NCBI RefSeq assembly: GCF_000969835.1
Contig: NZ_KQ033913.1
Location: 2,190,102-2,254,101, forward strand
Direction: 5' to 3'
Source of the DNA: Parabacteroides goldsteinii DSM 19448 = WAL 12034
Lineage (GTDB): Bacteria; Bacteroidota; Bacteroidia; Bacteroidales; Tannerellaceae
Length of the DNA stretch: 64,000 nt
Position numbers and translations under genes: made by a program. The notes under the pieces were generated by a model that was not told the origin of the DNA, did not search any database, and worked only from the letters and a program-made list of their open reading frames with translations. Numbering within the stretch: the first letter of the stretch is position 1; every line of letters begins with the position of its first letter. Shown here piece by piece: positions 1-8,808 of this stretch.

Positions 1-23
1 TGCCTGTTGAATCAATCCTACTT

Positions 24-1052
24 TCATACAATAAATTCTTTTGGGTACTGCATCGTCACACAATGCAATGAGCCATGTTGTTTAATTAACGGTAAACAAT
101 TAATACCTACAATCTCTCTGTCCGGAAACGCCGTCTGCAAGGCCGCTTTCGCCACTTCATCTTTCGATGAGTTATAGAACGGAACAAGCACAGCCCCGTT
201 TATAATCAGGAAATTGGCATAGGTAGCCGGCAAACGCTCGCCTTCCCACTCCACTTTATCCGCCATCGGCAAAGCGACCAGCCGATAAGGTTCGCCATTT
301 GCCTGCGTGAACTCCTTCAATTCCTCTTCCATCTCCCGGAGTTCGGCAAAATGCTCGTCTTCCTCATCCGTGCACTGCACATAGGCAATCGTATCCTCAC
401 TGCAAAAACGCGCCAGCGTATCGACATGACTGTCGGTATCGTCTCCCGCCAGATAACCGCTTTCCAACCACAGGATACGGTCCAGTCCGAACACCTGCTG
501 GAGATAATTTTCCAGTTCTTCCTGCTGGAGATATTCGTTTCTGTTCACGGAAGATAGACATTCGACCGTAGTCAGCAAAGTTCCCTTTCCATCCGACTCG
601 ATACTGCCGCCTTCCAATACAAACGGCTGCATATTGACAGGAACCACTTCATCGGCAAAAGTCTTGCCATGAAACAATTTCCGCGTAATCAGATTATCAT
701 GGTTGGCAGCAAACTTCATCCCCCAACCGTTGAACACAAAATCGTACACCACCGGCACCCCGTCATCAAACACGGAAATGCCCCCATGGTCACGCGCCCA
801 GGTATCGTTCGTCTCCATCTCACGGAAAATAACACGGTTATAATCCACCTCTCCCAACTGCGAGCGTACCGCCGTTTCATCCGGACAAACAATCAATAAC
901 TTCTCCCGTTTGATCACCTCTTTGGCAATTTCCACAAAACAAGGAACCACCTCATCCAGTATCGGAGTCCAATCGGTCCCTTCATGCGGCCAGGTCAGTT
1001 GAACAGCACTCTGAGGATACCATTCTGCCGGTAATATCGTTTTATTATCCAT
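24..1052 (-). CDS. aguA: Agmatine deiminase / peptidyl-arginine deiminase family protein
   Basis: A 342-residue cytosolic enzyme of the guanidino-group modifying (PAD_porph) family. It is expected to hydrolyse agmatine to N-carbamoylputrescine and ammonia in putrescine synthesis. Family motifs are visible in order: NDTWARDHGG at residues 82-91, the LEGGSIESDG loop around 146-155, DDTDSHVD at 204-211, and the nucleophile Cys331 in GSLHC near the C-terminus. The length matches the family (about 340-370) and there is no signal peptide. The gene is transcribed alone, and a TATCTTTG -7 element lies just upstream on the minus strand (1078-1085). The family assignment is firm. Agmatine rather than another guanidino substrate is inferred. 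Confidence 0.86.
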   Translation of the reverse strand: MDNKTILPAEWYPQSAVQLTWPHEGTDWTPILDEVVPCFVEIAKEVIKREKLLIVCPDETAVRSQLGEVDYNRVIFREMETNDTWARDHGGISVFDDGVPVVYDFVFNGWGMKFAANHDNLITRKLFHGKTFADEVVPVNMQPFVLEGGSIESDGKGTLLTTVECLSSVNRNEYLQQEELENYLQQVFGLDRILWLESGYLAGDDTDSHVDTLARFCSEDTIAYVQCTDEEDEHFAELREMEEELKEFTQANGEPYRLVALPMADKVEWEGERLPATYANFLIINGAVLVPFYNSSKDEVAKAALQTAFPDREIVGINCLPLIKQHGSLHCVTMQYPKEFIV

Positions 1053-1141
1053 GTTCTCTACTTTTATTTTCAGAAGGCAAAGATAAGTATTTATTATATG
1101 AAAGCTATCACAAACAAAATCATCTATTTTCAGAATATTAA

Positions 1142-1173
1142 TTGCCTGTTGTTATTTAAAAACATTATCTTTG
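1142..1173 (+). promoter_or_regulatory. Bacteroides-type promoter of the RhuM-family gene
   Basis: TTG at 1142-1144 and TATCTTTG at 1166-1173 are separated by 21 bp, matching the Bacteroidetes -33/-7 consensus. Transcription would begin near 1180. That is downstream of the upstream-most in-frame ATG (1098), so the translation start at 1245 is favoured. Confidence 0.6.
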
Positions 1174-1244
1174 TAAACAAATATTTGTTAATCAGTAAAC
1201 ATGTAGCTGAATTAACTAAAAACCAATTAAATGACTATAAAAAA

Positions 1245-2270
1245 ATGAGCAAAAAATTCCAAATTAAGAATAGTACAGCCGAATTTCTGATATTTACAAA
1301 TCAAGCCAAAGAAAATGGCATAGAAGTCAGAGTACAAAACGAGACCATTTGGTTAAGTCAAAAGCTAATGGCCATTTTATTCGACTGTTCAACCGATAAT
1401 ATTTCACTTCATCTCAAAAATATATTTAATGATGGAGAATTGGACCCCGATTCAGTTACCGAGGAATTCTCGGTAACTGCTTCCGATGGAAAAAATTATC
1501 GTACAAAACATTATAACCTTGATGCAATTATTGCTGTTGGTTATCGTATAAATACAAAAAGAGCTACGGCATTCCGGCAATGGGCAACAAACATCCTAAG
1601 AGATTATGCTATACGTGGATACATAATAGATAAAGAACGGATGAAAAATGGGGCTTTCTTTAATCAAAACTATTTCAACAGCTTATTAGAAGAAGTCCGT
1701 GAAATCCGGGCCAGTGAGCGGTTATTCTATCAAAAAATAACAGATATTTATGCCACAGCATTTAATTACGATCCACATTCACAAATCACACTAGATTTCT
1801 TTGCTACAGTTCAAAATAAATTACATTTTGCTATACATCACCATACAGCTGCCGAGTTAATTATGAAACGTGCCAATAGTGAGAAAGAACATATGGGATT
1901 GACCTCTTGGAAAAACTCACCTGGTGGTAAAATTCTTAAAAGTGATGTTTCAATCGCAAAAAATTATTTAACGGAAAAAGAATTGCATAGCTTTGATCGT
2001 ATCGTTTCCATGTATCTCGATTATGCAGAACTACAAGCAGAACGCCATATCCCTATGTCCATGGAGGATTGGGAAAAAAAATTGAATGCCTTTCTTAATT
2101 TCAATGAATATGACTTATTACATAATATAGGTACAGTTTCTGCACAAGTTGCGAAAGCCTTTGCTGAAACTGAATTCGAAAAATACAGAATTATACAAGA
2201 TAAACTGTTTAAGTCTGATTTTGACAGCTTTAACGACAAAAATCTACTAAATTTCGATTTAGATCTATAA
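1245..2270 (+). CDS. RhuM family protein (virulence-associated, function unknown)
   Basis: A 341-residue protein resembling the RhuM family, first named in a Salmonella pathogenicity island and common on Bacteroidetes genomic islands. The N-terminal third carries the family pattern: IEVRVQNETIWLSQKLMAIL, then a short DNA-binding-like helical part, then GYRINTKRATAFRQWAT. The C-terminal half is helical and charged, with the IHHHTAAELI segment. The reading frame extends 49 codons further upstream, but the promoter element at 1142-1173 lies inside that extension, so the start at MSKKFQIKN is chosen. The gene is AT-rich compared with its neighbours, which hints at acquisition. It stands alone between agmatine deiminase and the CreD group. 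No catalytic role can be assigned. Confidence 0.75.
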   Translation: MSKKFQIKNSTAEFLIFTNQAKENGIEVRVQNETIWLSQKLMAILFDCSTDNISLHLKNIFNDGELDPDSVTEEFSVTASDGKNYRTKHYNLDAIIAVGYRINTKRATAFRQWATNILRDYAIRGYIIDKERMKNGAFFNQNYFNSLLEEVREIRASERLFYQKITDIYATAFNYDPHSQITLDFFATVQNKLHFAIHHHTAAELIMKRANSEKEHMGLTSWKNSPGGKILKSDVSIAKNYLTEKELHSFDRIVSMYLDYAELQAERHIPMSMEDWEKKLNAFLNFNEYDLLHNIGTVSAQVAKAFAETEFEKYRIIQDKLFKSDFDSFNDKNLLNFDLDL

Positions 2271-2298
2271 CATTATCCTAAAAACTTCACCCCTACTA

Positions 2299-2345
2299 TT
2301 TGGAATCTTCAGAAACCTCATTAACTTTGCAACACAAAGTACTTT
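2299..2345 (+). promoter_or_regulatory. Promoter plus AAAGTACTTT operator of the membrane protein/regulator pair
   Basis: TTTG (2299-2302), a 19-bp spacer and TAACTTTG (2322-2329) form a near-ideal Bacteroides promoter. A perfect 10-bp palindrome AAAGTACTTT (2336-2345) begins seven bases after the last G of the -7 box, so it covers the likely transcription start. The same palindrome at the same spacing precedes creD at 3298-3307. Confidence 0.6.
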
Positions 2346-2358
2346 TTATTTTAAGTAT

Positions 2359-2982
2359 ATGAATAAACAAATAGAAGACATAAAAGCTATCCGCGAGATG
2401 ATGGAGAAATCATCTAAATTCCTTTCGTTAAGCGGTTTGTCAGGCATATCAGCCGGAGTCATAGCCATTATCGGAGCAGCACTTGCCTATTTCCATATTT
2501 TACGGGAACCGGCCAGTACCAACTTCGACACGACACACGAAGCCATGTTCCGCGAAGTCACTTTGCTGATAACCGACGCTTCCGCCGTGCTGCTCTTCTC
2601 TATTTGTTTCGGTATCTATTTTTCCTGGAGAAAATCGGTGAAAAAGAACCTGATGCCCTCCAAAAGCCTGATAAAAAGGACACTTTATAACCTCGGTATC
2701 CCATTGATTGCCGGAGGTATCTTTGCCCTCATTTTCCTGCTACGCGGCGATTTGGCTATGGCGATCACCATGACGCTGACCTTCTATGGTCTGGCATTAA
2801 TTAATGTATCCAAATACACCCTCGACGAAGTACATTATTTAGGCTTGACAGAAGTCGTGTTAGGTATTGTTGCCGCCCTGTTCCCCGACTGGAGCCTCTT
2901 GCTTTGGACTATCGGATTCGGAGTTTGCCATATCATTTACGGCACAGCTATGTACATCAAATATGATTTGAAGAAAGAATGA
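2359..2982 (+). CDS. Integral membrane protein of unknown function, paired with winged-helix regulator
   Basis: A 207-residue protein with a short charged cytoplasmic N-terminus and about five predicted membrane helices (around residues 25-45, 70-92, 112-130, 132-150 and 160-190). No catalytic motif is recognised. It overlaps the following winged-helix gene by four bases (ATGA at 2979-2982), so the two are translationally coupled. A third gene, creD, follows under a related promoter. From memory, this order (membrane protein, HTH, CreD) recurs in Bacteroidetes and suggests a small envelope-response unit. The gene may be a partner or anti-regulator of the HTH protein, but that is inference only. 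Confidence 0.7.
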   Translation: MNKQIEDIKAIREMMEKSSKFLSLSGLSGISAGVIAIIGAALAYFHILREPASTNFDTTHEAMFREVTLLITDASAVLLFSICFGIYFSWRKSVKKNLMPSKSLIKRTLYNLGIPLIAGGIFALIFLLRGDLAMAITMTLTFYGLALINVSKYTLDEVHYLGLTEVVLGIVAALFPDWSLLLWTIGFGVCHIIYGTAMYIKYDLKKE

Positions 2983-3269
2983 AAAACATACTGTCCAAAT
3001 TAAATAAAGCCTTCGAAAACCGGATACGATTAGGTATCATGTCTATCCTTTCGGTAAACGAATCAGCCGACTTCAACACCATGAAGCAACTGATGGAATT
3101 GACCGACGGGAATTTGGCCAGCCACCTGAAAGCCCTGGAGACTCTCGGATATATCCAGTCCGTCAAACAATTCATCGGACGGAAACCCAATACCCAATAT
3201 TCCATCACCGAAGAAGGACGAAAAAGTTTCAAAGAGCATTTGAATGCACTGGAAGAACTTATCAAATAA
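2979..3269 (+). CDS. Winged-helix transcriptional regulator (HTH_34 / MarR-like)
   Basis: A 96-residue single-domain DNA-binding protein. Residues 5-90 fit a winged helix: LGIMSILSVNESADFNTMKQ gives helices 1-2, LTDGNLASHLKALETLGYI the recognition helix, and QFIGRKPNTQYSITEEGRK the beta wing. There is no separate effector domain, as is usual for the HTH_34 group. It is translationally coupled to the upstream membrane protein. The palindrome AAAGTACTTT over both the promoter of its own operon and that of creD is the natural candidate operator, implying autoregulation and control of creD. That link is inferred from position. Confidence 0.82.
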   Translation: MKNILSKLNKAFENRIRLGIMSILSVNESADFNTMKQLMELTDGNLASHLKALETLGYIQSVKQFIGRKPNTQYSITEEGRKSFKEHLNALEELIK

Positions 3270-3284
3270 TTTTTTTTACCCATC

Positions 3285-3307
3285 TACTTTGAATCGCAAA
3301 GTACTTT
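3285..3307 (+). promoter_or_regulatory. creD promoter region with second AAAGTACTTT palindrome
   Basis: A TACTTTG element (3285-3291) is followed seven bases later by AAAGTACTTT (3298-3307), the same geometry as at 2322-2345. The -33 element is poor here, so the promoter itself is less certain than the palindrome. Confidence 0.5.
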
Positions 3308-3333
3308 TAAACTACATAAAACAGGTTTAGCTT

Positions 3334-4680
3334 ATGGAAACAACAATCAAAAAAGCAGCAAAAATCAATCAGTCTATCACACTGAAAGCACTGATTATCG
3401 GATTCCTGACCCTCATCCTCCTGATTCCGGGATTAATGATCCAGGATCTGATCCGGGAAAGACAAAACCGGAGTTTGGAAACAATCGAAAAGATTAACAA
3501 CAAATGGAGCAATGCCCAAACCTTTTGCGGTCCGGTCATTTCCATCCCTTATACCACGACGCAGGTAAATCCGGACAACAAGACAACCATTCAGGAACAC
3601 CTTCTGAATATCACACCGGAAAACCTGAATATCACAACACAGTTATTTCCAGAGGAAAGATATTACGGTATCTACAAAACGATCCTTTACAAAAGCGAGA
3701 TAGACATAACAGGAAACTTCGACAAAATAAACTTCCCCAAACCGGAAAACAGTATCATTCATTGGGAACAGGCCTATCTATCCATCGGTGTTTCCGACCT
3801 GAGGGGCATAACAGAAAACATCGACTTCAAACTGGACAACAAACAATTGTCGGTCGAAGCCACCGGTAACCTGGATACGCAGATAGGAAAAATGCTGGTC
3901 ATGCCATTAAAGAATACCGACCCTCTCCTGTTCAGCCAACCCCAAACATTCAACTGCAAATTAAAACTGAACGGCAGCAGTAACATCAATTTCATCCCCA
4001 TAGGCAAAACGACTAAAGTGCACGTTACAGGCAACTGGAAGTCCCCCGGTTTCATCGGCAACTTCTCCCCGGAGCACCATATTACCGAAAATGGATTCGA
4101 AGCCGACTGGAGTATCCTCAGTTTCAACCGCAGTATCCCGGAAATGTGGATCGACTACCCGGGAAACTCATTCGACGATTCCTCCTTCGGGGTAAGCCTG
4201 ATCGACCCGGTAAACCATTACCAGCAGAACATGCGTTCCGCCAAATATGCCATCATGTTCATCGCCCTGACCTTCGTTGTCTTCTTCTTCGTCGAGATCC
4301 TGACCAGAAAACGGATCCACCCTATACAGTATTTGTTGGTCGGCTTCGCATTGATCCTGTTTTACAGCCTGCTCCTGTCTATCTCCGAACAGATAAACTT
4401 CGGCACGGCCTATCTGATTGCCAGTATCGCCACCATCGGCCTGATCACAGCTTATACTCACAGCATCTTCAAAAATAAAATACAGACCGGAGCACTCACC
4501 GGCATGTTATGTTTATTATATATTTTCCTGTATGTTGTTCTGCAACTCGAAGATGTTGCCTTATTAATAGGAAGTATCGGCTTGTTTGTAATCCTGGGAA
4601 CGATTATGTTCTTCTCCCGGAAAATAAGTTGGTATAAACAAGAAGATGAATATCCTCAAATACCTGAAACAGATAAGTAA
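3334..4680 (+). CDS. creD: CreD family inner membrane protein
   Basis: A 448-residue inner-membrane protein, the same length as E. coli CreD (about 450). The N-terminal transmembrane helix (about 20-42) is followed by the hallmark segment ending in FCGPVISIPY. A roughly 260-residue periplasmic beta-rich domain follows, then five to six C-terminal helices from about residue 305 to 440. CreD proteins are linked to envelope integrity and, in other bacteria, to the CreBC regulon and beta-lactam or colicin tolerance. The molecular function is not settled. Here no CreBC pair is adjacent; a winged-helix gene sits upstream instead. The gene converges on the helicase gene, leaving a ten-base gap. Confidence 0.85.
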   Translation: METTIKKAAKINQSITLKALIIGFLTLILLIPGLMIQDLIRERQNRSLETIEKINNKWSNAQTFCGPVISIPYTTTQVNPDNKTTIQEHLLNITPENLNITTQLFPEERYYGIYKTILYKSEIDITGNFDKINFPKPENSIIHWEQAYLSIGVSDLRGITENIDFKLDNKQLSVEATGNLDTQIGKMLVMPLKNTDPLLFSQPQTFNCKLKLNGSSNINFIPIGKTTKVHVTGNWKSPGFIGNFSPEHHITENGFEADWSILSFNRSIPEMWIDYPGNSFDDSSFGVSLIDPVNHYQQNMRSAKYAIMFIALTFVVFFFVEILTRKRIHPIQYLLVGFALILFYSLLLSISEQINFGTAYLIASIATIGLITAYTHSIFKNKIQTGALTGMLCLLYIFLYVVLQLEDVALLIGSIGLFVILGTIMFFSRKISWYKQEDEYPQIPETDK

Positions 4681-4690
4681 ACAACAAACC

Positions 4691-6940
4691 TTATAAAGGG
4701 AAAGAGATAGACTCCAGCATCTGTTTTCGCCAGGAGAGAAGTTTACCGTTTTTGAATAAGCGACGTTGGACGAAGCACCAACTGCCGAGCTTGTTTTCAC
4801 GGACAGTAGGCCAACGGTGCTTCTCCTGGTAAAACAGTTTTAATTTTTCATAGTTTTCAATCCAGATATCGTCGGTATTCCAGACAAAACCGGCTTCATC
4901 CATCATCCTGATACGTTCGGAGGCTAGTCCCCCCTGTTTACGGAACTTACGTTGGGTACTACACCAGGAACCTAATTTGCCATCATTACTTTTAGGCCAA
5001 TATCCCTTTTGGTGATAAAAAAACACCACCTGTTCCCAATTTTTTATCCACTGGGCATCCAAATCTTGCTCCCACGCAAAACCGATGCGATCCAACAAAG
5101 CTATCCGTTCTTCAGATAACACCCCTTTTTTACGTCCCTGCCGTTGGGTGTTGCACCAGATACTCAGATTATTTTCTCCCTTCTTAGGATAACGTTGCAT
5201 CTGAGTTATAAAAATCTTCAGTTCTTCATAATACTGCATCCAACGACTGTCCTGTACTTCCCATTCGAAACCGATTCGGTCTAACTGCGAGATATAATCT
5301 TCCGACAGCGTTCCTTTCTTCCGGGCAATCCGTTGGGTGTTACACCAGTTTCCCAACTTTCCTTCGGCTGCCTGCGGCCAGCGCCCTTCACGTTCCTTAT
5401 ATTCGATCAAACGTTCATACATCACCGGCCATGCATCCAGTTCCGCCAGCATATCATCCACACGGGCACGGATATCAGACAAAAATCCAGTTACCTCAAA
5501 CTCCATAAAGCCTTTAAAGCTCTTTGGAGCACGGATTGCCGGATGATAAGCCAACTCCCTTGACATAGCCTCATAAACAGAACGGCCCGAAAGGTTATTG
5601 ACGAAGTCAAGCACCACCGGATGCCGGTCCGAACCGGCTTTCAGGCAGCGGCCCAACTGTTGCAAGGCTACTACATACGACTCCGTCCGACGCAGGAACA
5701 TGGCGGCATCCACTCCCTCCACATGCAATCCTTCGATCAACATATTTATAGAGAAAAGGACATGCAGTTTTCCCGTTTCCCTACGGAAACGACGCAACGT
5801 CTTTTCATTCTCCCGATTGCTGAGTCCGTTATGGATCTCGAATGTTTCCGTCTCAAAACCAGCCTGCCCGAGCCAGTTCGATACTTCGGGAACCATATGC
5901 TGAAGATCTTCCTTGTCTTTACAGAAGACAAGCATTTTCTTTACCTCTTTCGGAAGATAACGCCGAATCAGTTCCGATGCACTCAACGAACCGCGAAAGT
6001 CGAGACGGGCAAAGTCTATCTTGTCCTGAATACGCTTGCGCCTTTCAGATGTACAGTCGCTCCTGTTCAACATACGCTGTACCTTATCCAGTTGGTTATT
6101 CAGATCGAATACGCTCTGCACCAGGACAGGGACAGGCAGTATCTTATAATACCAGGCCATAGACAAAGACAGTTCATGGAACAGGTTTCCCTTGAAATAG
6201 ACTTCTACCGTATCGAGCATCTCTTCGGGACGTATCGGGGTTGCCGACATTCCCAGTACACGGGCCTCCGGATTGTTATCAATGACTTCCTGTACGGCTT
6301 TACCCCATACCTCCGCCCCGAAATGATGGAACTCATCGATAATAATATGATCCGCTTTAAGCTCACCGACCGTACCGCGATTCAGGACTAATGCCTGGAA
6401 AGTCCGGTAGGCAACATGCGGCATTGTCCTGCCAATTGCTTTTTTGATCTCGGCGATAATCGTAACGTTGGGAGCAATAACCACTATATCATCTTCCGAA
6501 TGATTGACGATATAGCGGGCAATCAGGTAGGACTTTCCTGTTCCGGTCGCCTGTACAACCGCTCCGATCCTGTTTGTTTTGAATCCTTCCTCGATGGCCC
6601 GGTAAGCCGCTTCATTATGCGAAAAGAGTTCAATATGTTTTCCCGTTTCCAGACTACTCAGATAGCTATCATCCGAAACAGTCAGTCCATGCAGTTCAAA
6701 GGAAAGTGCCTCCGGCAGATAACCGCCATGAGCCAGGACACGGAACTGGCTACAGCCGCACATTTCCCCGATACGCTGCATTTCAGAATACAGCCCATCC
6801 ACTTCCGGCAAGCCGACAGGTTCCTTATTCCATACCTCTTTTACAATGAAAGTAACGGAGTCCTCCCTGAAGCCTACCAGCAGACAGCCGGATTCTTCAG
6901 TGATAAAATAATGGTAAGAATGATAAAGATCGCAGAGCAC
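4691..6940 (-). CDS. SF2 DEAD/DEAH-box helicase with four helicase-associated (HA) repeats
   Basis: A 749-residue protein. Residues 1-100 are an N-terminal domain I do not recognise. The helicase core runs from about 105 to 460: Walker A ATGTGKS (131-137), Walker B DEFH (202-205), motif III MSATP (231-235) and motif VI QQLGRCLK (427-434). The C-terminus holds four imperfect repeats of about 65 residues starting near 500, 565, 629 and 692. Each contains a W-P pair followed by LGxWCxxQR, typical of helicase-associated (PF03457) domains. Such proteins act on nucleic acids as ATP-driven translocases, but the substrate is unknown. No nuclease or methylase gene is adjacent, so a complete restriction system is not supported. 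It lies 43 bp downstream of the capsule lipoprotein gene. Confidence 0.82.
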   Translation of the reverse strand: MLCDLYHSYHYFITEESGCLLVGFREDSVTFIVKEVWNKEPVGLPEVDGLYSEMQRIGEMCGCSQFRVLAHGGYLPEALSFELHGLTVSDDSYLSSLETGKHIELFSHNEAAYRAIEEGFKTNRIGAVVQATGTGKSYLIARYIVNHSEDDIVVIAPNVTIIAEIKKAIGRTMPHVAYRTFQALVLNRGTVGELKADHIIIDEFHHFGAEVWGKAVQEVIDNNPEARVLGMSATPIRPEEMLDTVEVYFKGNLFHELSLSMAWYYKILPVPVLVQSVFDLNNQLDKVQRMLNRSDCTSERRKRIQDKIDFARLDFRGSLSASELIRRYLPKEVKKMLVFCKDKEDLQHMVPEVSNWLGQAGFETETFEIHNGLSNRENEKTLRRFRRETGKLHVLFSINMLIEGLHVEGVDAAMFLRRTESYVVALQQLGRCLKAGSDRHPVVLDFVNNLSGRSVYEAMSRELAYHPAIRAPKSFKGFMEFEVTGFLSDIRARVDDMLAELDAWPVMYERLIEYKEREGRWPQAAEGKLGNWCNTQRIARKKGTLSEDYISQLDRIGFEWEVQDSRWMQYYEELKIFITQMQRYPKKGENNLSIWCNTQRQGRKKGVLSEERIALLDRIGFAWEQDLDAQWIKNWEQVVFFYHQKGYWPKSNDGKLGSWCSTQRKFRKQGGLASERIRMMDEAGFVWNTDDIWIENYEKLKLFYQEKHRWPTVRENKLGSWCFVQRRLFKNGKLLSWRKQMLESISFPL

Positions 6941-6983
6941 AAATAATATGCAAGTTTCAAAAAGACTCTTTCTGTTTTACTTC

Positions 6984-8780
6984 TTAATCCACACCCTCAG
7001 GAGAGACTATAATCGAATATCCAGGACCGTAACCAACACCTTTTTCATTAATCACATAGGCACGGATGTAATAGACACCCGGAGACAAATCACCCAGCGT
7101 TGCCGTGAAATCACTATCCGCCTGCACACTATAATCCCAGATGTTCGGTTCACCGACCGTATTCCAACAGAATCCGCATTCACTTATATTCCCGCCACCG
7201 TTGTCCAGCACTCTCGAACGGAATGTATACGTTGTAGCATCCAATACTTCTATTTCATCCACAACCGGAACTGTACGCGTATCCAACACCAACGTACGAC
7301 TATACCCCGTACCTATCTTATTACTCGCATAAGCCCTTATGTAGTAAACACCCGGATACATAGTACCCATAACTGCCATGAAATCATCATCCGCTTCCAA
7401 CAGATTATCCGAAACATCCGGATATTCATGCGTACTCCAGCAAAAACCATTAGCCGTTATTTTACTGCCTCCCGCATTCAGTATTGAACACTGTATCCGG
7501 TTGGTTTCCCAATCAACAATACGAACCCTGTCAAGTACCGGAACCGTCAGCACATGAATCGACACACTCAACTCTTCACCATAACCGACACCTGCTTTAT
7601 TGACAGCATAGGCACGTATATAGTAAGTACCCGATTCCATTTCTGATATCGTAGCCATAAAATCATCATCAGCCACAACTACATGATCCTCCACCGACGG
7701 TTTTCCCGTCATGTTCCAGCAAAAACCTTTTTCCGTTATCTCACTTCCACCATCTGTCACTAATACGGAACGGAACACATTGTTATCCGGATCAATACGT
7801 TCCACCGCCCCCACTACCGGCAGCGATATAATATTGACCACCAACTCCTCACTATAACCCACACCATATGTATTCTCGGCAAACGCACGTACATAATAAA
7901 CCGTATTGGGATTCAGCCCCGACAACACGGCAGTAAACTCTTTGCCCGCTGTCTCCCTCTCATCTGCCACCGTCGGCGTACCAGTCGTATTCCAGCAGAA
8001 ACCCTTCGATATGATTTCAGCACCTCCGCTGTCTTCCAGTGTAGCACGAAATTCCTTCTTCAATGAATCAGACAACAGGATACTGCCGACCTTAGGAAAT
8101 GTTTTGCCCGTCTGAATCTTTATTTCCGGACTGTAAGCAAGATACGAACTATCGTTTAATGCAAAAGCACGCAGATAATAGGTCGTGTTCTCTTCCAGGT
8201 CCGGAATGGAAACGGAAAACGCAGCCTCCTCACCTTCCGCTTCCAGCTTCCGGTCGTCTACCGTCGGGTTGCCTTCTGTATTCCAGCAGACACCTTTCGA
8301 TAACAAGTTAGCCCCCGTACCATCTATTCCATCATCTTTCACCCGGAAGGTGAAACGGTTAGCGACCTCCTCGTCCGCCGACAGGTCCGACAACAAAGGC
8401 TCACCATACAACAACGTCTTAAAACTACCCGACTGCCCTGTCAGACGATCCGTACCGTTACCCGCATACAAACAATATTCGTACGACGCATCCGCATCCA
8501 GTCCTTCCAGCAGCACCTGCATGCCAAATGATAAAGAATCCCGGCATACGACCTCCGAGGCATGATCACGGTCACCCGCCTTCCACCAAAGAAAACCAGT
8601 CTCTTTTAACGGTATCTGACTCGTCACGCTCCCTTTCAACCTGACATACGTTCGCCCTATATGCTGCGGTTCCTCCAACTGCATGCCGATCGATATGGCT
8701 TCAGGTTCGGCGTCCTTTTCACAACTTCCCAACATCAACACAGCAGGAAGAAAAAACAATATATACTTCAATAGATTCAT
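6984..8780 (-). CDS. Lipoprotein with six fibronectin-like repeat modules
   Basis: A 598-residue predicted surface or outer-membrane lipoprotein. The lipobox LGSC places the lipidated Cys at residue 20. The rest is six modules of about 90 residues. Modules 2-6 repeat the pattern GxCWNT-x-G-x-P at the centre and YYxRAxxxN-x-x-GxGYS near the end, as in Bacteroidetes FN3-like repeat proteins. Modules 3-6 are the most alike. There is no catalytic motif. It is the last gene of the capsule export operon, 28 bp after a small beta-barrel gene, so a role at the cell surface in capsule attachment or display is possible but inferred. It could equally be an adhesin. Confidence 0.75.
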   Translation of the reverse strand: MNLLKYILFFLPAVLMLGSCEKDAEPEAISIGMQLEEPQHIGRTYVRLKGSVTSQIPLKETGFLWWKAGDRDHASEVVCRDSLSFGMQVLLEGLDADASYEYCLYAGNGTDRLTGQSGSFKTLLYGEPLLSDLSADEEVANRFTFRVKDDGIDGTGANLLSKGVCWNTEGNPTVDDRKLEAEGEEAAFSVSIPDLEENTTYYLRAFALNDSSYLAYSPEIKIQTGKTFPKVGSILLSDSLKKEFRATLEDSGGAEIISKGFCWNTTGTPTVADERETAGKEFTAVLSGLNPNTVYYVRAFAENTYGVGYSEELVVNIISLPVVGAVERIDPDNNVFRSVLVTDGGSEITEKGFCWNMTGKPSVEDHVVVADDDFMATISEMESGTYYIRAYAVNKAGVGYGEELSVSIHVLTVPVLDRVRIVDWETNRIQCSILNAGGSKITANGFCWSTHEYPDVSDNLLEADDDFMAVMGTMYPGVYYIRAYASNKIGTGYSRTLVLDTRTVPVVDEIEVLDATTYTFRSRVLDNGGGNISECGFCWNTVGEPNIWDYSVQADSDFTATLGDLSPGVYYIRAYVINEKGVGYGPGYSIIVSPEGVD

Positions 8781-8808
8781 GGACTCTTCTGTTTTTTCGG
8801 TTCATCGA

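Noticed and set aside
4691..6940. Restriction-modification or defence island around the helicase
   Set aside because: No nuclease, methyltransferase or other defence gene is adjacent. The neighbours are CreD and capsule export genes.
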